Part shown: piece after piece, positions 11,109-22,066 of the stretch
Numbering within the stretch: position 1 is the first letter of the stretch
Layout of the letters: every line of letters begins with the position of its first letter
Source of the DNA: Hortaea werneckii
Taxonomy: Eukaryota; Ascomycota; Dothideomycetes; Mycosphaerellales; Teratosphaeriaceae
Reading direction: 5' to 3'
Length of the DNA: 64,000 nucleotides
Assembly: GCA_037044905.1 (NCBI GenBank)
Contig: JBAOKB010000124.1
Location: 1 to 64,000, forward strand
Notes under the pieces: model-generated
What the model saw: the letters and a program-made list of their open reading frames with translations, nothing else
Database searches by the model: none
What the model was told of the DNA's origin: nothing
Made by a program: the position numbers and the translations under genes

Positions 11109-12791
11109 ATGAGGCACTTCCTCGCTCTCCCCGCTATCCTCCGCGCCTCTATCCTTCTCGCCTCTGCGTCCCAGCATACCTTTAGCGTCCACGATGACCT
11201 CCTCGCCTTTCCGCAATACGAGGTCAAGTTTGTAGAAGAGTATCTCACGGAGCTACAAGCAAATTCCAAGTTACAAAGCTCCGATGACTCAAAAGGACAG
11301 AGACGCTCCGACGGCGACCAACAGATCGAACAATACCGTCACAGCGACGGCAATGAACGCAGCGATGGTGAGGGCAAGCAGGAGCAGAAGCTCACTCATG
11401 AGCACATGGTCCTGGATGGACAACCGTATCTGTGCAGCATACCTCAAGTGAAGCTGCCACAAGAAGAGCAGGCGGGTCGCAACGACACATTGTCCAAGGC
11501 CGAGGAGGAAAGAGAGCTTGCTCGTGCGACAGATAGAGGCTGGGAGCTTCTCTCATCCATGTCCGGAAACTGCGTCTATTTCATTTCCGGCTGGTGGTCA
11601 TACCGCTTCTGCTACGGCCAAGGAGTCAGACAGTTCCACCAATTGCCTCCTAGCCGAGGCGTGCCTGTCTATCCACCTGTGGAAGATCCGACTGTTGGGG
11701 GCTTTCAACTTGGACTGTATCAGGGAGAAAAGGCGAAGCAGGATAAGAACAGCGATGACGAGCCTGCACCGGCGACGGCAGCTGGAAAAGGAGATGAGAG
11801 CGAGATGGAGAACGCATTAGATATCAGTGAGGGTCTCAATGCGAAGCATCATAGCAGCGGGTCGGGCGGCGAGCTTGTACAACGCGGCGAGAACAGGTAT
11901 CTCGTGCAACGGCTGGGTGGCGGGACAAAGTGTGACCTTACGGGCAAAGAGCGGAAGACTGAAGTTCAGGTAAGGCACTTGTCGCCAATACCAACATCTC
12001 GAATACGTGGTTTCCGTTTTGCTCTGAGCCATGTTTGCTAACCCTGTGGTATCATATAGTTCCACTGCAACCCGCAATCTTCCGACCGCATCTCCCTTAT
12101 TAAGGAGACCAGCACTTGCGCTTACCTCATGGTCATTCAGACTCCTCGTCTGTGCGACGATGTCGCTTTCCTACCCCCGCAAAAGGACCAACCTAACAGT
12201 ATTACGTGCGCGCCCGTTCTGAAGGAATCTGAGATTGAAGATTACGAGAGAGACCTTAGGGATCTCAAGGAAGCAGAACAGGAGGCTGCACAGCTGTTCG
12301 AGAACGAAGAGAACGCTGCTCAGGCTTTTGGAAGCGAAGGCATAATACAGATTGCTGGCGATATCTTGATTGGCGGGCACTCCATCGTACCCAAAGATCT
12401 GAAGCTGGAAAAGGGTGCCATTGTAGGCGGTGGCAAAGAGACCTACATCGACACTGTAGCCTCCTCAGACGGGAGGACGTTGTCAGAGGAACATATGAAG
12501 AAGCTGGGCCTGGGCGACCCAAAAGCAGTGGAGAAGCTGAGAAAGGAGTTAGAAAAGATTGCAAAGGGTGAGAGTTGGAAGCTCGATGTTATAGACACGC
12601 CGCGTGGCAGAGAATATCGAGGCATCATTGGCGATGATGACGAAAGTGAGAAGAACGCGGACAAGAAAGAATCGGAGGAGAAGAAACAGGAAAAGCAGGA
12701 AGGTAAGGACCAGGGCAATGAGAAGCAGGACGAGAATCACGACTCTGGCAACCGTGGTAGTGAAGAAGAGTACTACAAAGAGGAGCTGTAG
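11109..12791 (+). CDS. YOS9: protein OS-9 homologue Yos9, ER quality-control lectin
   Basis: Two exons, 11109-11969 and 12060-12791, joined across a GTAAGG...TAG intron (GKERKTEVQ-FHCNPQ), give 530 aa. A hydrophobic N-terminus (about residues 1-20) is a signal peptide. The mannose-6-phosphate-receptor-homology domain has the OS-9 hallmark GWWSYRFCYGQG and, after the intron, DRISLIKETSTCAYLM. These supply the Trp-Trp, Gln, Arg, Glu and Tyr residues that bind trimmed mannose in this family; the Glu-to-Tyr spacing of six is conserved. Yos9 hands misfolded glycoproteins with exposed alpha-1,6-mannose to the Hrd1 ligase. The C-terminal part is acidic and lysine-rich and the protein ends in KEEL, a KDEL-like ER-retrieval signal. 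The assignment is firm. Confidence 0.92.
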
Positions 12792-13694
12792 CTGGAGCAT
12801 TCAAGTCTTTGGTACAAATCGTTACAAACCGACCAGCTTTCGACGCAAAGTAGACCCAAAGAAGGCACATCTTTTGCAGGCTTGAAGTCACTTGTCAGAT
12901 CTAAATGACCTCACAGTGCCCCTCTCACAATTGGTGGCAGCACGAAGAGTGATGGATAAGGGTGATGAGCTGCGTCCCTCCGCACTGGCGTTGGAATCGT
13001 GCCCTCGCAGGCGTCTCAATCGTTCCCATTCTTCGAGCCTTCATCCCAAACCCGACTTCTCAAAGTCCGCCAAGAGACGCGTGGAGGTGGAGTTCCTTCA
13101 GCTCTCTTGGCGAATCTCATGAGAGGTAGCTCGCGCGTCCATCACCTGATGATCACGCAACAAAGTGCCTGAACTGAACGCCTATTCCGGGACGTTGTGG
13201 ATGTGCTCAAGATATGGCGGTGAGCGCCTCCAATGCGCGTGTATCCTATTGGCAGTTTGGTTGTATGTCAGCCACAGCTGAGGAGACCTAAAGGCGCCTT
13301 TCGAGGACTTCTTGCGCGCAAATAGCGTCCGAGGCCATTAACAGACGAGCCGGAACCCCATGCATTGGCCAACATCAAAGTGCCGCCCTCCACCACCCGT
13401 CTGATGTCTGGGAGGGCGGCCAGTAGAAACACACAGAGTGCGAAGTTGTTCTTTTGAGCTGCAGGCGCGCTGGTATCGCAACGTAGCACAAATAGTTGAG
13501 TTTGCTCAAGGTATGTAGAGCTTGGCTTGAACTTGGCCTGCAAGAAGGTGTGAGCTGACTTGGGGGCCGGATCGAATTCGCACGAGTCTATTAAATGGCA
13601 CTCTACTTCCTCATTGTTCTATGCAATCTCTTCTTATCCCTATTCGATTTGGAAACTTCCCCCTGGCCTCCAAGACATCTGGGTAGAGCCCATC
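12792..13694. other. intergenic, 0.9 kb
   Basis: Between YOS9 and the haloperoxidase, both on the plus strand. Only short chance frames occur. It presumably holds the YOS9 3' UTR and the haloperoxidase promoter; no motif recognised. Confidence 0.5.
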
Positions 13695-15781
13695 ATGATT
13701 CCACTTCACCAGCGTCCGGAGGATACAGATTACGACAAGAACTATGTTCTTTATTGGTAGGTCGACCATACGCAGACGTTGAAACCAAGCACGTATGCGT
13801 GCTAACTATTCCATCTTGCAAGGAACCATGTTGCCTTGGAGCTCGTTCGTCTCACGCACACTGAAACTGCAAGCGGCGCTGTCAATGGTCCGCCTCTAGT
13901 TGCACGCATGTCAGTACCTCGCTTGAGATCGTATTTGGAAGTCTCTCTCCTCACTTTCCTTGAACAGGCTCGGTATCCTTCATCTTGCTATTCACGATGC
14001 TTTCTTCGCTTTACATAATACGGCGGGTATCAGCACTTACCTTAGCCCAACACAAAGCGCCCCATACCATTTGCCTGACATTCTCGACGCCCGTGATGGC
14101 AAACAGGCCGTAGCTGGCGCAGCAATCACCGTACTGGAAGAGCAGTATTTCATGTCGCATCCTTCGGAGTCTTTCAGCGCCAACGACCAAGTAGAACAGC
14201 TCCTACGTCGATACATTACTGCCTTTGCCCCAGACACCCTGTCCAGCAGCTACCGCTTCGGCTACGAAGTGGGCAAAGCCATGTTGAAGTTACTCGCCAT
14301 CAAGCAGGACGAGCCTGGAACGGACCAAGACAGCTATATGCCCAGTCAAGGCCAGTATCGCTTCTTTCACGACCCGACCAACCCAGTCGTGGTCAACTCC
14401 GTGGACCCGAATGATCCCGAGAGCCCGAAACGAGCATCGAGGGTCGCGCATGCGCCATTCTATGGCATGACTGCTAAGCGACTCGCAGTGCAATACAGAA
14501 TTGGCAAGGACCAGACAGAGCACATCATTGCAGACCCACCGGTTGGATTTGGCGAAGCCGATATCCCAGAGTATGTCGATGCGTTGCGAGACGTGTACCG
14601 AATGGGGGGTAGGACAGAGCTCAATACAACTACTAGGAGGCCATGGCAGACAGCTGCGGCTCATTTCTGGGCATATGATGGATCGAACCTGTGAGTATTG
14701 CCTTTCTTTTCCCTCTTGTCCTGCCTCTCCTGATACTCAGCTTGTGGAAAGAGAGAGCTGATTGGGGTTGTGTGCCAGGATCGGTGTACCTCTACGTCTT
14801 TACAACCAGATTCTGCGCACAGTGGCGTGGGACCACCGGCCAGACAAAAGAGTCCCCGAGAGCGACAAGAACAACGTTGAATTCGCACGCCTTTTTGCCC
14901 TCTGCAACGCCGCAATGGCAGATGCCGGGATCTTCGCTTGGCAAGAAAAATATTGCTTCGAATTCTGGCGACCGCTTTCAGGGGTGCGCGAGGCAAGTAC
15001 AGACCTCATTGTGCGAAACCGAGGCAACGGTACGGTGGAAGGGATCCCAGATCCCGATCGACCTCCCAAGATGGACGATGGCACCGTCACTCTCCAGGAT
15101 CCTTTTTGGCTCGAGCTTGGCGCCCCGAACACGAACAGCAATCGTATCCCCTTTAAACCCGCGTTCCCTGCATACCCATCCGGCCACGCCACTTTCGGCG
15201 CTGCATGCTTTCAGATGATGAGACTGTACTACAAGAACTCCCATCGTGACGGGGTCGCGGACTTTGACATTGACGGGCCGGACAACATTGCCTTCGACTT
15301 CGTCTCCGACGAGCAAGACGGTCGAAACCGCGATAACCTCCGCAGCCCTTTTGACCCAAACATCCCCATCGACGACCAGCCAGGCATTGTGCGCGCATTA
15401 TGGAAACGACGCTTCGGCAGCTTGTGGGAGGCCCTGTGGGAGAATGCCATTTCCCGCGTCTGGCTCGGCGTCCATTGGCGCTTTGATGCTTTCTCGCCCA
15501 AAGACGCTTTAGTCCGCAATCCGACTCCAACAACAGGCTCCTCCAAGACGGACAGCCCGCTTTTATACGCCGTAGAAACCGATCACTCGACTAGCTACAA
15601 GCCCGTCGCGGAAGTCAGATATACTTCCACCGGAACGCGGCGGGATCGCCCAGGGAAGAAATTCCCTGTAGGTGGCGTTCCGCTGGGAATCGGGATTGCG
15701 AATGATATTTTCCAAGGGGGGCTGAGGCCCACGCCGCAGAACAAACAGCCAAGCGGCAGGCATAGGTGTGGACGCTTGTGA
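13695..15781 (+). CDS. vanadium-dependent chloroperoxidase
   Basis: Four exons: 13695-13756, 13823-13909, 13968-14690 and 14779-15781. All joins keep frame (VLYW-NHVALELVRLTHT, ARM-LGILHLAIHDAFF, GSNL-IGVPLR). The product is 624 aa, close to the roughly 600 aa of dematiaceous-fungus vanadium chloroperoxidases. All vanadate-site residues of the family are present. They are the Lys and Arg of KYCFEFWR, the Ser-Gly-His of YPSGHATFG, and the Arg and His of SRVWLGVHWRFDA. The last His is the one covalently tied to vanadate. The family oxidises chloride or bromide with hydrogen peroxide to hypohalous acid, usually outside the cell. No classical signal peptide is seen, as in the known fungal enzymes. 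The C-terminal FPVGGVPLGIGIANDIF block is also family-typical. Donors are GTAGGT, GTCAGT and GTGAGT. The first exon is short, so its ATG is the least certain point. Confidence 0.92.
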
Positions 15782-16149
15782 GGAGAGCGCGCGATAGTGG
15801 GGGGTCTTCAGGGCCGCAGTCTTTCTGCCGTTGCTCGCTTCCGTCTCTTTTCTTTTCATTTCTTTTCTGTTTCCTCTTTCTTTCTGCGTCTCTCTGTCTG
15901 CGGGAGACTAAACTAGCGGCGGTCTTTCCAGATTGCAAGGCAATATTCCAATGACAACCTATGTGGGCGAGAAGAAGCTGTACCTAATCCTGCTCTGACA
16001 CGGCCGCGACGGACAACGACATCTTTGAAAGTTTGATTCGTCCTGTTTGCGTTTATAGGCACGCATCTCCTATTTTTTTTTCAATACACACTTGCGCTTC
16101 CCAAAATTCCAGTCTCGAGGTCATCTCACGTGCCCTGTATACACGAAAC

Positions 16150-16193
<44 letters not shown>

Positions 16194-16195
16194 AA

Positions 16196-16277
<82 letters not shown>

Positions 16278-16649
16278 GGGAGGGGGAAGTAAAAAAACAC
16301 GTATACATCTTAACAGCATCACATTGACATGGCTAAGGAACCGCATTAAGCAAGGTCAAACCCTCGCCTCGTAGATCCCATTGAGCCTGAGAGTTTGACG
16401 AGAGCGGAGACACAGAATAGATAGAATACTTTCGCTTTCTTTCTAAGACTACAGATATACTCATACAGCCCTAACACCATCACTAAATTCTTCCGGAGCC
16501 GAGCCCCTCCTATCAGGGAAGACCGTGACGCCCCCTGTCCTTCCCTCCTTTCCGACAAATCATCTCCTGCCTCTAATACCACAAGCCAATACGCCCAGCG
16601 AAAGTTAAAGTATTTGCCTTCGCCTGATTCTCCACTAAAGGGGAAGAAA
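15782..16649. other. convergent intergenic region with long C and GA tracts
   Basis: It lies between the 3' ends of the haloperoxidase and PMT4. It includes a pyrimidine-rich stretch at about 15835-15905 just after the haloperoxidase stop, and the C40/(GA)38 tract listed separately. No coding signal outside the simple repeats. Confidence 0.7.
16152..16274. repeat. homopolymer C40 followed by (GA)38 microsatellite
   Basis: An uninterrupted run of 40 C (16152-16191) is followed by A6-C and 38 perfect GA units (16199-16274). The two arms sit between convergent 3' ends. The C/G run could form G-quadruplex or i-motif structure and the GA/TC run H-DNA; both are inference. The exact lengths should be treated cautiously because such runs are hard to sequence. 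Confidence 0.95.
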
Positions 16650-19129
16650 TTATTTGGCAAAGTGCAAGTCGTAATTCAACCACTTCCTCGCAACAACCTG
16701 AGCAACATCCAAGCCCGGCTTTCCATATGTCAGGGGCGCAAAGAACAGGAAACCCCAGACGAGCACGGCCAGAATGACGCCGCTGGCAGCCCAGGTATAG
16801 AGGAGGCTTTGCCCGCCGATCCGCTCGCGGATAGGGCGACGACGTTGCTGCTGGGGCTTGAGGTTGCCCTTGCGGCCTTCCTGGATCTGCTCCTCGGTGA
16901 AGTCGGCGACCTCGGCGGGCTCGATGTTGAAGATGAATTCGACGATGGCGCCGGCGACGAGGGCGGAGGCGAGGTGCGCGGGCAGGTAGTGGTGCAGGAA
17001 GAGCTGGCGGCCCATGATGAAGAAGGGGAAGTAGTGGGCGGCCCAGATCAGGAAGAAGAAACCTGTGCTGTTGTAGAGGCGCGAGCGGGTTCCTGAAGGA
17101 CGGGAAAGTGTTAGTAAGGGAATTCAAAGCGAAAGCAGATGTTACTGCCTAGAGTGGAAGAGGGAACTTACGGGTATCGAGAGCATCCACGCCACGTCGC
17201 ACGGAGACCTGATCAGCTAGAAGGATACCTGCAAAGACTGCGAGGATGGCAGACGCGAACCACCAGCCAACTGGGTTGCCAAGGAAGTAGATCTGCTGCC
17301 TGGTGTCGTTCTCGGTCCAGAAGCTGACACCGCGGAGCAAGAAAGGCCACTGGATCGGAAAAGACGCGTAGGGATGGCTGGAGGTCAAGGCGTTGTTATG
17401 GAAGAACATGGCCCGTTGGAGCTCCAGATACTTCTTCAGGAATGGCATGCTCTTCACTTTACGCTCCTCCTTGACCATTCTTGGGGAGTCCGCCGGGAGG
17501 TCCGGGATGTCCTCGACGTACCACAGGTTAGAGGACTGCATGATGTTCTTGTTGCCGTTGATTTCGGCTTGCTTGTAGCCCCAATCTGGAAGAGGTGGAA
17601 TGGTTGGGTGGGTCCAAAGCGCCACCTTGGTTGGGAAGTGCACAAGTTTGAAGTGAGAGGCCTTGGTCTTGAAGTCCTGGCCTGCCTTGCCATTCTCGAT
17701 GCGGATCTCGAAGAGAGTCTCATTGTAACGTAGACCGTTCGCATCGTCACCTGGTACTGTAGTGAACTCCTGGTTAGTTGGCATTGATGGCGAGGCAACG
17801 TCATGGGTCAGGAGCCAGCTATCTGTCACAAGGTGACGGAAGCGAACAACGTCGCCGTTCTTGACGCGGTGACCGCGACCCTCAAGCGGCTTAGATGGAA
17901 CGATTTGCCAGATATTGTTTGTGTCGTTGTGCGGGTACCCAGTCACCTGCTGACCCTGAGACGAAATGCGGCCATCGTCGTATCGTAGCGGGTAGCGATC
18001 GACGTGAGAGTGCAGGAAAACCTTGGTCTCCTTGTGGCGCATAGACAGGCTATCAAAGTAATCGATGTTGACAGCTTGCTGGGTCATCAGGTTGTCACTC
18101 AGCGTCTCCTGGAATTCAGGGGTCATGAAGTCGTCACCCGGGCCAGACCTCGACAAGATGGCAAAGTGCACCTGGAACCAGAACAGGTACATGAGGAACG
18201 GCACGACAATGAACCCGATCATTCTCGCACCGAGATGCATTCCGAAATCTGGCATGGACAATGGCTGCTTCCGCTTGATGTCCAGCAGATCCCACAGGTC
18301 GATGACCACCGGTACGCCGATAGAGAAGAATGTAAAGGCACCGACGTACTTGGTGCTGATGACGCAGGACATGCTGATTCCGGTGATCAACAGCCACTTC
18401 CACCACTTCCTGCTAAAGGGGTCGTGACGGAGCTTGTAGAAGCGGATGTAGGAAAGCACCGAAAGTGCCATGAAGAGGACCAGCGTCGCATCCAGCAAGA
18501 TCAAACGTGTCTGGCCAACATGCGCATTGTCAAAGAGCACCAGAGCGGCCGAGACAATGCACGCCGGCAGACTGTATCCAGATTCCCACATGATCCAGAA
18601 CGTCGTGGAGACGGTCAGGGAGCCCATCAGGGCCGGCATAGACCGGTATGCGACGTAGGGGACCTTGTTGCTAATGTAGGAATCGCCGATATTCTCGAAG
18701 AGGAAGGAGCCATCGTAGCCGACCAGCCAGCCTGCGAACGCGAACAGCAGCTTGCCAAAAGGTGGGTGGACATCGAAGAAGTAGGTTCGTTGCAGATAGT
18801 AGGACGCAAACTGCAGTGTTCACACCAGTACAATCAGCGTCTGATCGCTTCCTTCCTTCACAGTTTCTATGTTCCAAACATACCTTGCCAAAGTGCACCT
18901 CATCAAAAACGACCTGGTCCGGATGTGTAATGCCCCAGAACCTGGTCAGGAAGGCTAATGCGGTAATCACCCCCAATGCGACCTTGAAGTCCCAATCGCT
19001 CTTACTAGCCCCGCCACTCTTGCCCTTGGACTTCATAGCAGGGGACTTGTCGAAGTCGACATTCCCATTCATCGCAGCTCCCGCAGGAGCATCCGGCAGG
19101 TTCGGCGTGGTCCCGCGTTTTTTAGACAT
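16650..19129 (-). CDS. PMT4: dolichyl-phosphate-mannose protein O-mannosyltransferase, Pmt4 type
   Basis: Three exons on the minus strand: 19129-18884, 18810-17172 and 17092-16650. Introns are of 73 and 79 nt, and the joins read EVHFGK-FASYYLQRTYFFD and DTR-TRSRLYN. The product is 775 aa. The catalytic luminal loop 1 has FDEVHFGK and FFDVHPPFGK, followed by several membrane segments. A MIR region of about 200 residues (LHSHVDRYP, HFKLVHFPTKVALWTHP) precedes the C-terminal membrane bundle with FFFLIWAAHYFPFFIMGRQL. The FASYYLxRTYFFDVHPPF signature points to the Pmt4 subfamily, which acts as a homodimer on membrane-anchored Ser/Thr-rich proteins in the ER. The start ATG at 19129 precedes a cytosolic basic tail. 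Assignment is firm at family level and good at subfamily level. Confidence 0.92.
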
Positions 19130-19755
19130 GGTCCCTGGAGAAAGGCGAAGGCGGTCACCGGCCGTTGTGGACCATCAATGGAAGGGATAGGAAAGCGGGT
19201 TCAAAAAGGAGAATGGAAGGGAGCGAAAAGAAGGGCGTTAGAAGAGAAGTGAGTATTGGCCAGCCTTTGATGCCAGTTGTCGCGGCTGGGGGAGGAGCTC
19301 TATTAAATTCAGGGTTGCGAAAGCTGGCCCTCCTTGCTGGCTGGTTCGATGGCACGGGGCGGTTTTCGGAAGCTCCTCCCGAAACGCGCGCGCATCCACC
19401 AGCTTGCTGCTCCTACACGTGAGGAGAACGCGAAACACTTGACTGATGGCCAAACTGGTGGTCTGTACACGCGACACGGACATGAATAGCTCTCCGGATC
19501 CCCATCCTTTTTCGGCTGTTCAATGGAGAGCTCACGTAAGGCACGATACACACAAAAGGACAGCCTCATCACGCCGGGCTCCAATGATGTAGAAGATCCT
19601 GAGTACTTGGGACGGAAGGCTGACGCCCCCACATATAGTATAGCGAATAAAATACAACGCCCGCATGGATGGCGATGCCGGAAGAATCAAATTACACAAC
19701 ATCGAAAGCCTCGCCGCCCACAGAGTCTTTACAGTGTCAGAAGACACGGAATCGA
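19130..19755. other. intergenic, 626 bp
   Basis: Between the NOP12 3' end and the PMT4 start, both on the minus strand. It holds the PMT4 promoter and NOP12 3' UTR. No further signal recognised. Confidence 0.5.
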
Positions 19756-21549
19756 CTAGGCCTTCTTCTTCCCTTGCGACTTGAAAGCCGCACCACGCTT
19801 CGCACTTCGATTCGATGGCTTCGCCCCAGCAGCAGCAGGGCCCTTCTTCTTCCCAGCACTGCCGAACTTCATGAGCGGCTTGCCAGCCTTACTGCTCGCG
19901 CGATGACCCTCAAACACAAAGCTCTCAGGCGCCAAAATCCCCTCGCCCAATTTCTTGCCCTCTCCACCCCTGTTCTCAGAAGCACGCCGCTCGGACGAGG
20001 GTCCTTTGCCTGGCTTCTTCATCTTCGCCGCTGCAGCACGACCATATAGCTTCCCTGCCCTGCCCATCTGCGAAGCCTCCTCGCCAGAAATCTTCCGCTT
20101 ATACCCCAATCCGCCTTTCTCCGGAGTCTTGTTTGAGCCAGGCCTTCCAGAGCCGGGCTTCGCATTGCGCTTCTGGGCCTTCGCGCGGGAGACACGCAGT
20201 TTGCGGGGCAACATCGGTGGGAACTTCTTCTCGTTTAGCAACAGAGCGGCCTCGACTGCGTTTTCGTCTTCGAACTGAACGTATGCGATTCCCTTGCCTA
20301 CACGCGTAGTACTATCCCTGATGACACGTACGCTTTCGACTTTGCCGCATCTGGCGAAGGTGCGCCAGAGGCCTTCTTCGATGTCGGCTGGCTGTTTACC
20401 GGGCTTGCGATCCTCGCGGCCGTCTTCGCGGTTGGCTTGTTGGACGTTGGTTTCGTCGTCGACGAAGCCGAGGTTGCCGACGAAGACACAACGTTTGTGG
20501 TCCGTCTTGGCAGGGTGCGCGATGGAGTCGACGCGAAGATGGCGGTCGAGAACCACGGTGCCATTTAAGCGACGGGCAGCTTCGCGCGAGAGTTGGGCAG
20601 TAGAATAGACGGCGTAGGCGTTAGTAGATTTGGTTGTGGCGTCCATGAGTTCTTTCTTCGCGTAGGCGGCCTTTTTAGGCATCGAGCTGGAATAAGGGGT
20701 CGACCGAAATCGGATAGATTCGACTTTGGGCTTGGTTGCGTCTTTCGGGACTTCTTCCTCTGCTGGGAAGAAGGAGCTTAGGTGTTGAGTGAGGGTTCTC
20801 CGTGCGGATTTGGAGGCGATAGCTTCGGTTGAAACGTTCCCGAGAAAGACGGTGCGATTGGCTTTGGCGAGCTCGTCGTCAGCCTGCTGTTGGGTTTCAT
20901 GCTTGGGAGGAGGTGATGCGGCGTCGACGTCCGAGCCTTGATCAGATGCTTCGCCCTCATCGTCTTCGTCTGATCCAGATTCTACTTCTTCCTCATCCGA
21001 AGCCTCCTCCTGCTCCTCTTGTTGCGAGTTTGCAGCGTCTGCTTTTTGCCGCTTTGTAGCCCGTTCTGCTGCCAGACGTTGCTCATCTCGCTCTTCGTCG
21101 CGGGCTAGCCGGTCCATATAGGCATCCTCGACCTCCGTGTCCCCATCTTTGCGAGCGCGTTTGCGTTTACGCTCCGGCTGTGGCGCGTCTACCTCTTCCT
21201 CTTCCTCGTCATCGTCGTCAGCATCCTTAAGGTCTTCTAGTGCGACATTGTCCAAGTCTGCGTCCTCATCTTCGGAGATGTCCTCGTCCTCGTCGGGCTC
21301 GGCATCAGCCTTGAGGTTAGACTGCTCTGGTACCGATTGGGCGGCTGGCTGGAGTGGAGTGGGATTGGAGAAGAGCGAGGAGAGTCCAGTATCGAAGCTC
21401 TTCTCATCAGCCAGCAAAGAAAAAGCAGCTTTGGCAGCTGCTTTCTTTTGCGACTTCTCCTTGTCGCTGGGCTTCTTTCCCTTCGATTTCTTCTCAACGC
21501 GGTCTCCCTTCTTCGCCCTCTTCTCCTCTTTTCTCGTCTTCTCCGCCAT
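19756..21549 (-). CDS. NOP12: nucleolar RNA-binding protein Nop12 (two RRMs)
   Basis: Single exon, 597 aa, starting at the ATG at 21549 (ACCATGG context). The open frame extends 11 codons further upstream, also from an ATG. The N-terminus is lysine-rich, followed by an acidic low-complexity stretch (residues about 70-225). Two RRMs follow. RRM1 begins at RTVFLGNVST; RRM2 begins at RCVFVGNLGF with RNP1 GKGIAYVQF. The C-terminal 150 residues are basic (LPRKLRVSRAKAQKRNAK) and resemble a nucleolar targeting and RNA-binding tail. This layout is that of Nop12/RBM34, which acts in 5.8S and 25S rRNA maturation in pre-60S particles. It diverges from the Sds3-like gene at 22067. Confidence 0.9.
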   Translation of the reverse strand: MAEKTRKEEKRAKKGDRVEKKSKGKKPSDKEKSQKKAAAKAAFSLLADEKSFDTGLSSLFSNPTPLQPAAQSVPEQSNLKADAEPDEDEDISEDEDADLDNVALEDLKDADDDDEEEEEVDAPQPERKRKRARKDGDTEVEDAYMDRLARDEERDEQRLAAERATKRQKADAANSQQEEQEEASDEEEVESGSDEDDEGEASDQGSDVDAASPPPKHETQQQADDELAKANRTVFLGNVSTEAIASKSARRTLTQHLSSFFPAEEEVPKDATKPKVESIRFRSTPYSSSMPKKAAYAKKELMDATTKSTNAYAVYSTAQLSREAARRLNGTVVLDRHLRVDSIAHPAKTDHKRCVFVGNLGFVDDETNVQQANREDGREDRKPGKQPADIEEGLWRTFARCGKVESVRVIRDSTTRVGKGIAYVQFEDENAVEAALLLNEKKFPPMLPRKLRVSRAKAQKRNAKPGSGRPGSNKTPEKGGLGYKRKISGEEASQMGRAGKLYGRAAAAKMKKPGKGPSSERRASENRGGEGKKLGEGILAPESFVFEGHRASSKAGKPLMKFGSAGKKKGPAAAGAKPSNRSAKRGAAFKSQGKKKA

Positions 21550-22066
21550 GGTTGCAGACGTGAGATGGATACCCTGAATCAAAGTAATTTTCTAGCAAAC
21601 TAAGCATCGAGACCAAAAAAGTTCGGATCGCAGCACAGCAGGGTCCGAGCGGCTTCTCCCGTGCACAAGCCGACAAGCCGATGATGTCTGGCGCTGTGAG
21701 CAGCGAGCGATGTGGGCGCCGAAAGCCCATGTGCTGCTGCTGCTACTCCTCCCTCTTCCACCACGACCACCCTTCCACCGCCGCATCGTCCGGCGCCCAC
21801 ATGTTGTGAGCCTACTGTCTTGCCGTCTTACTCTTCTTCTTGCATTTCAATTTACCCATAATCCTCGGCGTTCCGCCATACCCACCGACTCAGTTGCAAC
21901 CCAGTCAAAGCCAGCAGTAGGCGCAAGACACGCTGGCTCCGAAGACGATAAGATCGACAACACATTGGCTGGGCGTGGAAGCGCAGAAGAGCGTTGGTCT
22001 AGGCCGCAATCTGCAGGTGCATACCAAACATCGTCTCTTTACCGTCAGCTCAGTGCCCACGCGGCC
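21550..22066. promoter_or_regulatory. divergent promoter region NOP12 / Sds3-like gene
   Basis: 517 bp between two divergent starts. The Sds3-like reading frame stays open upstream to 21710 but begins with a hydrophobic Leu/Pro-rich segment unlike the family, so I treat this as 5' region. No TATA or named site recognised. Confidence 0.45.

Noticed and set aside
16033..16374. Frames with polyPro and Arg-Glu repeats
   Set aside because: Pure translation of the C40/(GA)38 tract; both strands and several frames are open for trivial reasons.
18004..18930. 308-codon plus-strand frame
   Set aside because: Exactly antisense to PMT4 coding sequence; composition follows from PMT4 codon bias.
19340..19365. 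GGTTCGAT resembling a tRNA B box
   Set aside because: No matching A box or cloverleaf arms around it.
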